15,212 nucleotides of DNA from Flavobacteriales bacterium UBA972 (GCA_002292855.1 DBBY01000001.1:3715-18926), one strand, 5' to 3'; positions 7,534 to 15,212 are shown, numbered from the stretch's first letter. Program-made: numbers and translations. The notes: generated from the letters alone by a model not told the origin.

Positions 7534-9850
7534 AGCGGTTTGTTCGCTTCTTTTAGTCCTGCTGCTCAGCACACCATCCTTGGCGCAGTCCGTCGGGGGC
7601 TTGCGGGGCTTGGTGGTTGATCAGGGAGACCAGACCCCCCTAAACCTAACCAGCGTGAAGCTGGTGGTGGGAGCCAAAACCTATGAAACCTTCTCCAACA
7701 GCGACGGATTTTACCAGATTAATTCGATTCCCGTGGGCACCTACCGCGTTGCCTTTGCCCGCGCTGGGTTCGCCTCTCAGACCCTCGAGATAAAGGTCGT
7801 TGCGGAGAAAAACACCTTTACCCGCGTGGCACTCAAAGAATCCACGGTCGAGCTTGACGACGTCTTTATCGATGCCCGCAAGCAAGAGAAGCAGACCAAG
7901 GTCTCCACCGCGGTGGTACAGCTCAACCCCAAGTCCATTGTGACGTTCTCCATCGGTGGCGAGCCCGATTTGGTGCGCGCCCTACAGGTAATGCCCGGGG
8001 TGATTACCACCGGCGACCAGGGCGGCCAGCTCTACATCCGCGGCGGTGCCCCCATTCAGAATTTGGTGAAGCTCGACGGAATGATTCTCTACAATCCCTT
8101 TCACAGCATCGGATTCTTCTCGGTTTTTGAAACAGACATAATTCAGTCGGCTGATATTTATACCGCAGGTTTTGGCTCAGAATACGGAGGGCGTACCTCA
8201 TCGGTGATGGACATTAGAACCCGCACCGGACGTCGCGACCGAATTGCGGGTAAGGTCAGTGCCTCAACCTACTTGGCCAAAGCCCTTGTCGAAGTCCCCA
8301 TCGGCCTCAAACGAGACGGTCTTGCTCCCAGCTCGCTCCTAGTGTCGTACAAGGAATCGCTGCTCGACCGCGCCGCGCCGATTTTCTACCCCTATGTGGC
8401 CACTGAGTACGGCGGCCTGCCCTTTCAGTTTCGCGACCTCTACAGCAAGTACACCCTAGAGGCCAACGGAGGCAACAAGTTCAATGTTTTTGGCTTCAAT
8501 TTTAGGGATGCCGTCCGCTTTGCCGGCAACAAGTCAATTTCATGGGATTCCTACGGCTTTGGCACCGACTTCACGGTAGTTCCTGTCGGATCCAATACCA
8601 TTTTAGAAGGCCATTTGGCCCAAAGTTCCTATACCATTACCTCCACCGAGCTCGAGGGGCGCCCCCGCTTTTCGACGATAAACGGCTTCAACGGCGGACT
8701 CGACTTTACCTACCTCTTGCGCAAGTCCGACGAGCTTAAGTACGGACTTGAATTCATCGGATACTTCACCGACTACCAGTACACCAACTCCGTGGGTCGC
8801 ACCCTGCAGACCGAGGACAATACCTCGGAACTCGGGATTTACTTTGACTACAAGCGCCAGCAAGGCCGCTGGCTCATTCAGCCGGGAATCCGCATTCACA
8901 ACTACTCCACGATGGGCATTGTGCGCTTTGAGCCCCGTTTCGGCGCCAAGTACAACGCCACCGAGAACCTTCGCATCAAGTTCTCCGGAGGACGCTATTC
9001 CCAAAACCTCATTGCCGCCAACAGCGACCGTGACGTGGTAAACTTGTTTTACGGATTTTTAAGCGGAGGTGGAATCGACCTGCCCAGCACCATCGGTGAC
9101 GACCCCATCCCGGGCAGGCTGCAGACCGCAGACCACTTGGTGCTCGGCATAGAATTGAATCCGGCTCCGAACTGGAATTTTGAATTGGAAGCCTACGTCA
9201 AGCGCTTCAACATGATTACCAACGTGAACCGCTACAAGCTCTACGACGACAACCAGCAGTACGCAAGCCAGCCCGAGCGCCTGCGCAAGGACTTTATGGT
9301 CGAGCGAGGGCTTGCCCGTGGAATCGACGCATTGTTGACCTACGAAGACAAGTCTTGGTACTTCTGGGGGGTTTATTCCCTGGGCCGCAGCACCCGTTTT
9401 GATGGCGAGCAGACCTTTGCACCCTTCTTTGACCGCCGCCACAACGTGAACTTAGTTTTGGCCCGCAAGTTTGCCAAGGAGCTGGAAATCAACATCCGAT
9501 GGAACTACGGCAGCGGCTTCCCCTTCACGCCCATCAAAGGATATTTTGAGCTCCTGCCGTTCACCGACCCGTCCGGCACCCCGAACATCGACTACAACTA
9601 CCCCCGTGAGAACGGTCAAATGGGAATTTTGTACGGAGACATCAACAGCAAACGCCTCCCGGACTACCACCGGCTGGATCTAACCGCCAAAAAAGCGTGG
9701 AACCTTGCTAAGAACCAGCGCATCGAGGCTTCGTTTGCGGTAACCAACGTGTACAACCGCAGAAATATTTTCTACTACGACACCCCTAAGGCACAGCGTG
9801 TAAATCAGCTGCCAGTTATGCCAGCCTTGCTGCTGAGCTACGCCTTTTAA
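7505..9850 (+). CDS. TonB-dependent outer membrane receptor with CarboxypepD_reg-like domain
   Basis: The likely start is the ATG at 7505, because it begins a good signal peptide (MNSCSKFCFKAV, a leucine-rich core, then PSLA-QS). The open frame runs further upstream to 7265, but that part lies inside holA and does not look like a leader. The 781-residue precursor has an N-terminal beta-sandwich of the carboxypeptidase regulatory-like type (about 33-115, with SNSDGFYQINSIPVGTYRV). Next come a plug domain (about 150-265, with VRALQVMPGV, QLYIRGG and LDGMILYNPFH) and a beta barrel ending in the outer-membrane-type terminal Phe (LLLSYAF). Such receptors import ligands across the outer membrane using TonB-ExbBD energy. 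No SusD partner is adjacent and it is smaller than SusC proteins, so glycan uptake is not indicated. The ligand is unknown. Confidence 0.92.
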   Translation: MNSCSKFCFKAVCSLLLVLLLSTPSLAQSVGGLRGLVVDQGDQTPLNLTSVKLVVGAKTYETFSNSDGFYQINSIPVGTYRVAFARAGFASQTLEIKVVAEKNTFTRVALKESTVELDDVFIDARKQEKQTKVSTAVVQLNPKSIVTFSIGGEPDLVRALQVMPGVITTGDQGGQLYIRGGAPIQNLVKLDGMILYNPFHSIGFFSVFETDIIQSADIYTAGFGSEYGGRTSSVMDIRTRTGRRDRIAGKVSASTYLAKALVEVPIGLKRDGLAPSSLLVSYKESLLDRAAPIFYPYVATEYGGLPFQFRDLYSKYTLEANGGNKFNVFGFNFRDAVRFAGNKSISWDSYGFGTDFTVVPVGSNTILEGHLAQSSYTITSTELEGRPRFSTINGFNGGLDFTYLLRKSDELKYGLEFIGYFTDYQYTNSVGRTLQTEDNTSELGIYFDYKRQQGRWLIQPGIRIHNYSTMGIVRFEPRFGAKYNATENLRIKFSGGRYSQNLIAANSDRDVVNLFYGFLSGGGIDLPSTIGDDPIPGRLQTADHLVLGIELNPAPNWNFELEAYVKRFNMITNVNRYKLYDDNQQYASQPERLRKDFMVERGLARGIDALLTYEDKSWYFWGVYSLGRSTRFDGEQTFAPFFDRRHNVNLVLARKFAKELEINIRWNYGSGFPFTPIKGYFELLPFTDPSGTPNIDYNYPRENGQMGILYGDINSKRLPDYHRLDLTAKKAWNLAKNQRIEASFAVTNVYNRRNIFYYDTPKAQRVNQLPVMPALLLSYAF

Positions 9851-9855
9851 TGTCC

Positions 9856-9863
9856 TAACTTTG
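9856..9863 (+). promoter_or_regulatory. Candidate -7 promoter box for pyrG-yidC
   Basis: TAACTTTG is a full match to TAnnTTTG, six bases after the receptor stop and 17 bases before the pyrG ATG. A TTG at 9827-9829 lies 26 bases upstream, longer than usual. It suggests pyrG and yidC start a new transcript rather than only reading through from the receptor. Confidence 0.5.
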
Positions 9864-9880
9864 GACCAACGGCGGATTCT

Positions 9881-11494
9881 ATGGCAAAGCAGGTAAATTA
9901 TATTTTCGTCACGGGTGGCGTAACCTCTTCGTTAGGGAAGGGAATCGTGGCCTCATCCCTGGCCAAGCTCCTGCAGGCACGGGGGTATTCGGTGACCATT
10001 CAAAAGTTTGACCCCTACCTCAATATTGATCCGGGCACGCTGAATCCCTACGAGCACGGCGAGTGCTACGTCACCGAGGACGGCGCCGAAACCGACCTTG
10101 ACCTGGGCCACTACGAGCGTTTTTTGAACCGACCGACCTCGCAGGCAAACAACGTTACCACCGGACGCATTTACCAGCACGTCATCGACAAGGAGCGCCG
10201 CGGCGACTACCTCGGCAAGACGGTGCAGATTATTCCGCACATTACCGACGAAATCAAGCGGCGCATGCTTTTGCTGGGCGAAGACGGGCGCTACGAGATT
10301 ATTATTACCGAAATAGGGGGAACCGTGGGCGACATCGAAGCCCTTCCCTACATTGAGGCAGTGCGCCAACTGCGCTGGGAGCTCGGCTCGCGCTGCGTGA
10401 GCCTTCATCTGACCTTGGTTCCCTTTCTGCGCGCCACCGGCGAGCTCAAGACCAAACCCACGCAGCACTCGGTCAAGATGCTACAGGAGGCAGGGGTTCA
10501 GCCCGATATTTTGGTCTGCCGCGCCGAGCACAGCCTGGGAGAAGACGTGCGCCGCAAGCTTGCTCTTTTTTGCAACGTAGCCCTCGACTCGGTCTTTGAA
10601 TCCCTCGACGCGAGAACCATCTACGAGGTGCCCATGCTCCTGCGCGACCAGGCCATGGATCAGGTCGTGCTTCGCAAGCTCGGGCTCTCCTCAGAACGGC
10701 AGCCTGAACTAGCCAAGTGGGAATCCTTTGTGCACAAACTGCTGCATCCCGAGCGCGAGGTGCGCATTGGCCTAATTGGCAAGTACGTGGAGCTCAAGGA
10801 TTCATACAAGTCCATTAACGAGGCCCTAATTCACGCCGGAACCGAGCACAGTGCTAAAGTTGACGTTCAATGGATTCACTCCGAGGAACTCACTCCAGAA
10901 AATGCGGCCAGCCACCTCGCAGGCCTGCATGGAGTGCTCGTAGCACCTGGATTTGGCGCACGCGGATTTGAAGGCAAGATTGAAGCCGTGCGCATCGCCC
11001 GGGAACATGGAATTCCGTTTTTTGGCATTTGCTTTGGAATGCAAGCCGCGGTTATCGAGTACGCCAGGAATGTATTGGGCCATAAAAGTGCCAATTCAAC
11101 CGAGGTCGACCCTAGTACGCCGCATCCCGTCATTGCCCTCATGGAGGAGCAGAAGGACGTTACCGAGAAGGGCGGGACCATGCGCCTCGGTTCCTGCGAC
11201 TGCCTGCTTAGTCCAGACAGCAGACTTCACAAGCTCTACGGAACCATTCTGGTCTCGGAACGCCATCGCCATCGCTACGAGTTCAATAATGCCTACCGCG
11301 AACAGCTCGCAGAGGCTGGTCTTGAGCCCGTGGGAATAAATCCCCAAAACGACCTAGTCGAGATCGTTACCATACCCGCTCACCCTTGGTTTATAGGGGT
11401 TCAGTTTCACCCCGAGTATCGATCTACGGTCGAAGAGCCTCACCCACTATTCACCTCCTTTGTGGAGGCCGCCCTCAAACATTCGCAGTCTTAA
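9881..11494 (+). CDS. pyrG: CTP synthase (glutamine hydrolysing)
   Basis: PyrG makes CTP from UTP, ATP and glutamine, the last step of pyrimidine nucleotide synthesis. The 537 residues match the usual length. The N-terminal synthetase domain shows the nucleotide-binding segment VTGGVTSSLGKGI (about 10-22), KFDPYLNIDPGTLNPYEHGE, and EIGGTVGDIE near 145-154. The C-terminal class I glutamine amidotransferase domain carries the nucleophile Cys384 in FFGICFGMQ and the catalytic His510 and Glu512 in VQFHPEY, so both active sites look intact. The gene has its own promoter-like box at 9856-9863. yidC begins three bases after its stop; this pyrG-yidC order recurs in Bacteroidota, so an operon is likely. 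Nothing unusual is seen. Confidence 0.98.
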   Translation: MAKQVNYIFVTGGVTSSLGKGIVASSLAKLLQARGYSVTIQKFDPYLNIDPGTLNPYEHGECYVTEDGAETDLDLGHYERFLNRPTSQANNVTTGRIYQHVIDKERRGDYLGKTVQIIPHITDEIKRRMLLLGEDGRYEIIITEIGGTVGDIEALPYIEAVRQLRWELGSRCVSLHLTLVPFLRATGELKTKPTQHSVKMLQEAGVQPDILVCRAEHSLGEDVRRKLALFCNVALDSVFESLDARTIYEVPMLLRDQAMDQVVLRKLGLSSERQPELAKWESFVHKLLHPEREVRIGLIGKYVELKDSYKSINEALIHAGTEHSAKVDVQWIHSEELTPENAASHLAGLHGVLVAPGFGARGFEGKIEAVRIAREHGIPFFGICFGMQAAVIEYARNVLGHKSANSTEVDPSTPHPVIALMEEQKDVTEKGGTMRLGSCDCLLSPDSRLHKLYGTILVSERHRHRYEFNNAYREQLAEAGLEPVGINPQNDLVEIVTIPAHPWFIGVQFHPEYRSTVEEPHPLFTSFVEAALKHSQS

Positions 11495-11497
11495 ATC

Positions 11498-13222
11498 ATG
11501 GAACAACGTCCGTTCATGGATAGAAACCAGCTTATTGGTTTTGCCCTCATTGGAGTAATACTACTCGGAACCTCCTTTTGGGCAAGCACGGTGGAGCCCT
11601 CAGAGCCCAAAAAATCAACTCAATCTAAAGAGGTACAAGCAGCGTCTACCCCAGAAGCGGAGGCCGAATTGGACTACGCACTTCCTGCTGCCGACAGCTC
11701 AAGCCCCGAGCAGGAGTTTACCCTTGAAAACGACCAAGTTCGCTATGTGATCAGCAACAAGGGAGCGCAAATCAAATCGGTCGAACTTAAAGAATACCAA
11801 GACTGGCAGGGCAATCCCCTGATGCTGGTCGACGGCAACCAAGTTCTTGACGGACCAAATTCCGCCGTTGCCTTTGCGGCATCTTTGGAGGGGCGCAGCC
11901 TAAGCCTCTCCGACAATCTAGGTAGCGTTTGGACCTATGAGCTCCCTGCAGAAGGCTACGGCCTGCGATGGAGCATGAGCACTCCCAGCAAAAAAGACGT
12001 TGTCCTTACCTGGCGTCAAGCCGGAATTCGTCACGAGAAGAGCCAAATGAACGAGGCCACCAACACCAGTATTTACTACCTTGAGAACGCCGACATGGAG
12101 CGGGGCAGCCTCAGCGACGGCAGCGACGACGAAGAGTCCGAGGAGAACCTCGGTTGGGTGGCACACCGCCAGCAGTACTTCAGCAGCATTTTGCAGGCGG
12201 AGTCAGGCTTCGTAAAGGCCGACATGCAGACCAGAACGCCGAGTGATACCCTGCACTCCCGCCTGTTTGAGTCCAAACTCCGCATGGCCTCGGTCGACGG
12301 CAAGGTTTCGGCAAAGGGAATATGGTACCACGGCCCAAACCACTACCAGACGCTAAAAGACTTCAATCTAGAATTTGATCAAGTAATACCCTTTGGTTGG
12401 GGAATTTTTGGATGGATCGGCAAGTACGTCGTTTCGCCCATGTTCAATTGGCTTGACGGGTACGGACTTAACTACGGCATCATTATTCTTCTGATGGCGG
12501 CCCTCATCAAGCTGGCCCTTTCTCCCTTGACCTTTAAGAGCTACAAGAGCATGGCTAAAATGCGCGTGCTCAAACCCGAAATTGACGAGCTCAATGAGAA
12601 GTTTAAGGATGCTGAGCCCGCCAAAAAGCAGCAAGAGACGATGGCGCTCTACCAAAAAGCAGGGGTGAATCCGCTCGGAGGCTGCATTCCCCAGCTCCTG
12701 TCTCTGCCGATTCTTATTGCAATGTTTCGCTTCTTCCCGATTTCTATTGAACTCCGGCAGCAGAGTTTCTTGTGGGCTGACGACCTGTCGAGCTACGACA
12801 GCATACTGAGTTTGCCCTTTGAGATTCCTTTTTATGGAGCCCACGTGTCGTTGTTCACCCTTTTGATGGCGATTTCGACGTTTTTGTACACGAAATTCAA
12901 TAATTCCATGACTCCGACATCGGGCAACAGCATGATGCAGCAGCAGATGATGATTATTCAGTACCTGATGCCCTTCATGCTGCTTGTGTGGTTCAACAAC
13001 TACTCATCAGGACTGTCGTACTACTACTTCATCTCAAACGTGTTAACCTTTGGCCAGCAGTGGATCATCAAGGAGTTCGTCATCGACGAGAATGCCATTC
13101 GCGCAAAAATCGACGAGACTAAGGCCAAGGGCGGATCCCAATCTCGCTTTGCCAAGAAGATGAGCGAAATGCTTGAAGTCCAAAAGGAAGCAGGCAACCG
13201 CAAGGCCAGGAGGGGCAAGTAG
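11498..13222 (+). CDS. yidC: Membrane protein insertase YidC
   Basis: YidC inserts and folds inner-membrane proteins, alone or with SecYEG. From the ATG at 11498 the protein has 574 residues. A second ATG at 11516 gives MDRNQLIGFALIGVILLG, which resembles the start of many Bacteroidota YidC proteins and may be the true one. The first membrane segment is at about 12-29, followed by a large periplasmic P1 domain to about residue 310, with an acidic stretch DDEESEE near 209-215. The C-terminal insertase core has about five membrane segments. It includes LIKLALSPLT, with Lys338 at the groove position that is Arg in E. coli, then SMAKMR, a coiled cytoplasmic loop and NPLGGCIPQLLSLPILIAMF. The tail ends in a basic KARRGK, suited to ribosome contact. 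It follows pyrG by three bases, implying co-transcription. Confidence 0.96.
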   Translation: MEQRPFMDRNQLIGFALIGVILLGTSFWASTVEPSEPKKSTQSKEVQAASTPEAEAELDYALPAADSSSPEQEFTLENDQVRYVISNKGAQIKSVELKEYQDWQGNPLMLVDGNQVLDGPNSAVAFAASLEGRSLSLSDNLGSVWTYELPAEGYGLRWSMSTPSKKDVVLTWRQAGIRHEKSQMNEATNTSIYYLENADMERGSLSDGSDDEESEENLGWVAHRQQYFSSILQAESGFVKADMQTRTPSDTLHSRLFESKLRMASVDGKVSAKGIWYHGPNHYQTLKDFNLEFDQVIPFGWGIFGWIGKYVVSPMFNWLDGYGLNYGIIILLMAALIKLALSPLTFKSYKSMAKMRVLKPEIDELNEKFKDAEPAKKQQETMALYQKAGVNPLGGCIPQLLSLPILIAMFRFFPISIELRQQSFLWADDLSSYDSILSLPFEIPFYGAHVSLFTLLMAISTFLYTKFNNSMTPTSGNSMMQQQMMIIQYLMPFMLLVWFNNYSSGLSYYYFISNVLTFGQQWIIKEFVIDENAIRAKIDETKAKGGSQSRFAKKMSEMLEVQKEAGNRKARRGK

Positions 13223-13433
13223 CATTAAGCCTTGCCTTGGCCTCTAGTTCGCAGGAATTGGCCTCTTTGTTTGCTATTCTGACTTAATAGGTACGGTGTA
13301 TTCTGCGGACTCGGGCCTTCATCCAAGGACCAAGGTTCCCGTGCGTCGGATCACGGTTCTCTCGCTTAGGGCTTTTGCTCCCTAGAGCCTGCAAATAGTT
13401 TATCGGATGCAATTCGAATTAACGCACAGCCAT
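13223..13433. other. Non-coding gap after yidC with complementary, foldable segments
   Basis: No credible coding frame lies here. Several segments are complementary. A broken closing helix pairs TTGC (13232-13235) with GCAA (13391-13394), GG (13239-13240) with CC (13388-13389), and CTCTAG (13242-13247) with CTAGAG (13382-13387). A local hairpin pairs CCGTG (13339-13343) with CACGG (13352-13356). Another joins GCT-TAGGG (13364-13371) to CCCTA-g-AGC (13380-13388) and would exclude the closing helix. TTGGCCT (13258-13264) can pair with AGG-a-CCAA (13326-13333). The layout, a long-range stem enclosing smaller hairpins with a terminator downstream, could be a small RNA such as a 6S-like RNA, or simply the structured 3' end of the yidC message. 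Complementarity is seen; function is inferred and weak. Confidence 0.3.
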
Positions 13434-13464
13434 AAAAAAACCGGCTTCCTTGGAAGCCGGTTTT
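13434..13464 (-). terminator. Rho-independent terminator of the omp28-like gene, possibly bidirectional
   Basis: A perfect inverted repeat, CCGGCTTCC (13441-13449) and GGAAGCCGG (13452-13460), is flanked by A7 at 13434-13440 and T4 at 13461-13464. Read on the minus strand the hairpin is followed by seven U residues, 41 bases after the lipoprotein stop codon, so it should end that transcript. On the plus strand only four U follow, so termination of yidC, or of an RNA from the preceding gap, would be weaker. On the plus strand the tip can form a CUUG tetraloop. Confidence 0.85.
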
Positions 13465-13504
13465 GGAATTGTACCCAAGCCGCAATGGCCTTGAGGAGGT
13501 GTTC

Positions 13505-14515
13505 CTACTTATGGTCAATGTGTCCGTTGACAAACAACACGCCCAACTCACCGTCGGTGCGGGGTGCCCAAATTAGGGTTGCGACCTCAAGCTTAACGTT
13601 GGGCATTAGTTGGCGCACTACCTGCATTTGAATGTCCTTGTTCAAAGGAATTTTAATGACAATGGGAGTGAACTTGGATCCAAAAATATCGCCCTCAAAG
13701 AAGTCGTCACCTAGGGGGTTGATGGAATCGAGTTCCACTCCAAAGGCGTTGGGCGTGAGGCCTGAAGTCATCGGAGTGTGCTCGTGCTGGTAGATGTCTC
13801 CTGCGTTCTTCTTGGTCAAGGGATCTGCCTGGCCCGTCCACTTGGTGGGAGTAGCTCCTGATCCGGTAGTGACAATAGGCACCGAAGAGATTTGATTCAA
13901 ATCAACCGTAGCACCTGCTCCGCTGTACTCTTTGGCATCAATAGCGCCCACAAGCACATAGGATTGAACGTAGTATTTAGAGTTTTGGCTGTTCTCAAAA
14001 AACTGAACCTTGGGGTATACATAGATGGTATCGTTAGTAGCGTTCATGGTCCAGGCGTGGTTGACTCCGACCTTCGGGGTTGCAGCAAGCGCTCCGGCAA
14101 TGGGTCCCATGATGCTCTGACCAGCGTCCACGTTTTGCACGTAGAAGTTGGGTACTCCCGTGGTGGGGAACGCAGTGTTAAGAGCAGTTTGGACCGAGGA
14201 TTCCAAGGGATCGCCCGTGTGCGAGGCGAATGGAATGATCAAAGACTCGTGATTGACGCTGTCGTTGAACGTGTTGGTGGCAATAATCATGGATTGAGCT
14301 CCGTTGGGGCAATACTGGCACCAGGTACCGGTGGTCTCGATCACCAAAACTTTTTGCTTGGGGCTAACCGTCAGCGAGTCAGTGATGTATACCTCAGGTA
14401 GAGGTTCGATTACTTCCTCTTGGCAGGAGGCAAGGGTGAGCACAGCGAGGCTGGCTAGCGCGAAGTACTTCGCAGAGTGGAGGGGATTTGCTATCATATG
14501 GTGGTAAAAATACAT
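13505..14515 (-). CDS. Omp28-related lipoprotein with thioredoxin-like CxxC motif
   Basis: The reading frame gives 336 residues from the ATG at 14515. A second ATG at 14497 (residue 7) gives a cleaner lipoprotein signal, MIANPLHSAKYF followed by a hydrophobic core and the lipobox LASC, with Cys31 (full numbering) as the lipidation site; either start is possible. After a short linker with acidic residues, a thioredoxin-like region begins: KVLVIETTGTWCQYCP, with Cys66 and Cys69 forming a CxxC motif, then a helix. The arrangement matches the Omp28-related outer-membrane proteins of Bacteroidota (Porphyromonas Omp28). It is expected to sit in the outer membrane or face the periplasm. Redox activity is suggested by the CxxC but not established. 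A strong terminator follows the gene. A nuclease/phosphatase-family gene ends five bases upstream, so the two probably share a transcript. Confidence 0.88.
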   Translation of the reverse strand: MYFYHHMIANPLHSAKYFALASLAVLTLASCQEEVIEPLPEVYITDSLTVSPKQKVLVIETTGTWCQYCPNGAQSMIIATNTFNDSVNHESLIIPFASHTGDPLESSVQTALNTAFPTTGVPNFYVQNVDAGQSIMGPIAGALAATPKVGVNHAWTMNATNDTIYVYPKVQFFENSQNSKYYVQSYVLVGAIDAKEYSGAGATVDLNQISSVPIVTTGSGATPTKWTGQADPLTKKNAGDIYQHEHTPMTSGLTPNAFGVELDSINPLGDDFFEGDIFGSKFTPIVIKIPLNKDIQMQVVRQLMPNVKLEVATLIWAPRTDGELGVLFVNGHIDHK

Positions 14516-14520
14516 TCTTT

Positions 14521-15212
14521 TTACTTTGCGGCAACTACGATCCTCAGGGGAAGGTGGTCGGATGCGCCACCGCGGTACCGCGTCCCTTGAAAGCTGCCCC
14601 TAATTTGGTATCCGTCCGCAGGGGTTTTTTGTAGGCCAAAGGGTATGGCATGGCTGCTGGTTGTCCAGGGGGCGGACTTTTGAGTCCATACTCCGTCCAG
14701 GGCTTCGAGTCGGCCGCGGTAGGCGTAGGTACCCGGGTAGTTTCGAGGGTATTGGGGTTCAAAGTTTCGCCTACGGAGTTCGGAGGCGAGGGGGCCGTCA
14801 AGGCCCTCGTTGAGGTCGCCGGTGATTCCGTGGGGCATCGGGCTGCATTGCTTGAGGATGGTCTCTATGGCCCGTGATCGGGATTCAGGGCTCGGGGCTC
14901 GCTGCGACGGAAGGTGCGCCCAGAGCCAGGTCAGTGTTTTGCCCGAGGGGGTTTTGAAGCGTATCCAGAGGGCCTCACGGGTTGGGTGGTTTACTTCGGG
15001 GTGGAGCCAGGCGACGCTGTCCACTCGGAGGCGTTCCGGGTTGTACCAGACCGCAACGTCAATGCCTCGTTGGTCCGGACTGTCGCGGTGCAGGCGCCAG
15101 AGGCGCCATGCGGGCGGCCACCTTCGCTCAAGGTCGTCGAGCACGTCGGCGTTCTCGATTTCGCAGACTCCGATGGCGTCGGGGATTTGGCCGCCCGCGG
15201 CCGCGGCCAAGC
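14521..15212 (-). CDS. Endonuclease/exonuclease/phosphatase (EEP) family protein, C-terminal part
   Basis: The frame is open to the window end, so the true start lies outside; the TTG at 15210 is most likely an internal leucine codon. At least 229 residues are visible. Counting from that codon, conserved EEP metal and active-site motifs appear in order: CEIEN with the metal-binding Glu17, GDLNEG with Asp132 and Asn134, and SDHLPL near the C-terminus with Asp218 and His219. A YAYRGR...LDGVW stretch also fits the fold. The superfamily includes DNases, sphingomyelinases and inositol phosphatases, and the sequence does not decide between them. Many Bacteroidota relatives are exported, but the N-terminus needed to judge that is missing. 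The stop lies five bases before the Omp28-like gene, implying one transcriptional unit. Family call confident, substrate unknown. Confidence 0.85.
   Translation of the reverse strand, partial: LAAAAGGQIPDAIGVCEIENADVLDDLERRWPPAWRLWRLHRDSPDQRGIDVAVWYNPERLRVDSVAWLHPEVNHPTREALWIRFKTPSGKTLTWLWAHLPSQRAPSPESRSRAIETILKQCSPMPHGITGDLNEGLDGPLASELRRRNFEPQYPRNYPGTYAYRGRLEALDGVWTQKSAPWTTSSHAIPFGLQKTPADGYQIRGSFQGTRYRGGASDHLPLRIVVAAK

Noticed and set aside
9953..10468. 171-codon minus-strand frame opposite pyrG
   Set aside because: It is a shadow of the highly conserved CTP synthase domain with no recognisable protein features.
13401..13430. tRNA-like T-loop sequence (AATTCGAATT) before the terminator
   Set aside because: The flanking bases do not form a five-pair T stem and no anticodon arm or acceptor pairing is present. 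It is a short palindrome.
13494..13576. Plus-strand AGGAGG-like sequence followed by a 21-codon frame at 13511
   Set aside because: It is antisense to the end of the Omp28-like gene and very short, and Bacteroidota generally do not use Shine-Dalgarno sites. Chance is the best explanation.
1..15212. Search for CRISPR arrays, insertion sequences, phage genes, rRNA or tRNA genes, or a new defence system
   Set aside because: No spaced direct repeats, transposase or integrase motifs, or RNA-gene signatures were seen. All substantial open frames are assigned to known families.

Overview
The window looks like a chromosomal stretch from a fairly GC-rich Bacteroidota, probably near Flavobacteriales. 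The evidence is the gene families: a YfhO-type giant membrane protein, an Omp28-type lipoprotein, a TonB-dependent receptor with an N-terminal carboxypeptidase-regulatory-like domain, and pyrG next to yidC. Matches to the Bacteroidota -7 promoter box (TAnnTTTG) upstream of several genes, and the lack of Shine-Dalgarno sequences, fit the same assignment. I could not run a database search, so the lineage below phylum is inference.

Layout. Positions 1-1601 (minus) hold the N-terminal part of a YfhO-like multi-pass membrane protein. It diverges across a 69-bp gap from a Wzx-type flippase (1671-3092, plus), which overlaps a GT4 glycosyltransferase (3089-4216, plus) by four bases. These three suggest cell-surface glycan work. 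Converging on them is a minus-strand pair: a YihY/BrkB-family membrane protein (4220-5125) preceded by nadC (5135-6019). nadC diverges from rlmH (6077-6505, plus), which is followed on the same strand by holA (6526-7533). The TonB-dependent receptor (7505-9850) starts inside the end of holA. pyrG (9881-11494) has its own promoter-like box, and yidC follows three bases after it (11498-13222).

After yidC comes the only sizeable non-coding stretch (13223-13504). It holds several complementary segments that could fold as RNA and a strong hairpin terminator. The terminator's long U-tract points to the minus strand, where an endonuclease/exonuclease/phosphatase-family protein (14521 to beyond the window end) and an Omp28-like lipoprotein (13505-14515) form a two-gene unit.

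Most of the window is housekeeping: NAD synthesis, 23S rRNA methylation, the replication clamp loader, CTP synthesis and membrane protein insertion, with envelope genes interleaved. I see no CRISPR array, mobile element, rRNA, tRNA, phage gene or defence system. The points most worth a second look are the foldable yidC-omp28 intergenic region, promoter boxes so close to start codons that leaderless transcripts are likely, an RlmH with a shortened loop and a changed SAM-site glycine, and the 29-base holA/receptor overlap.
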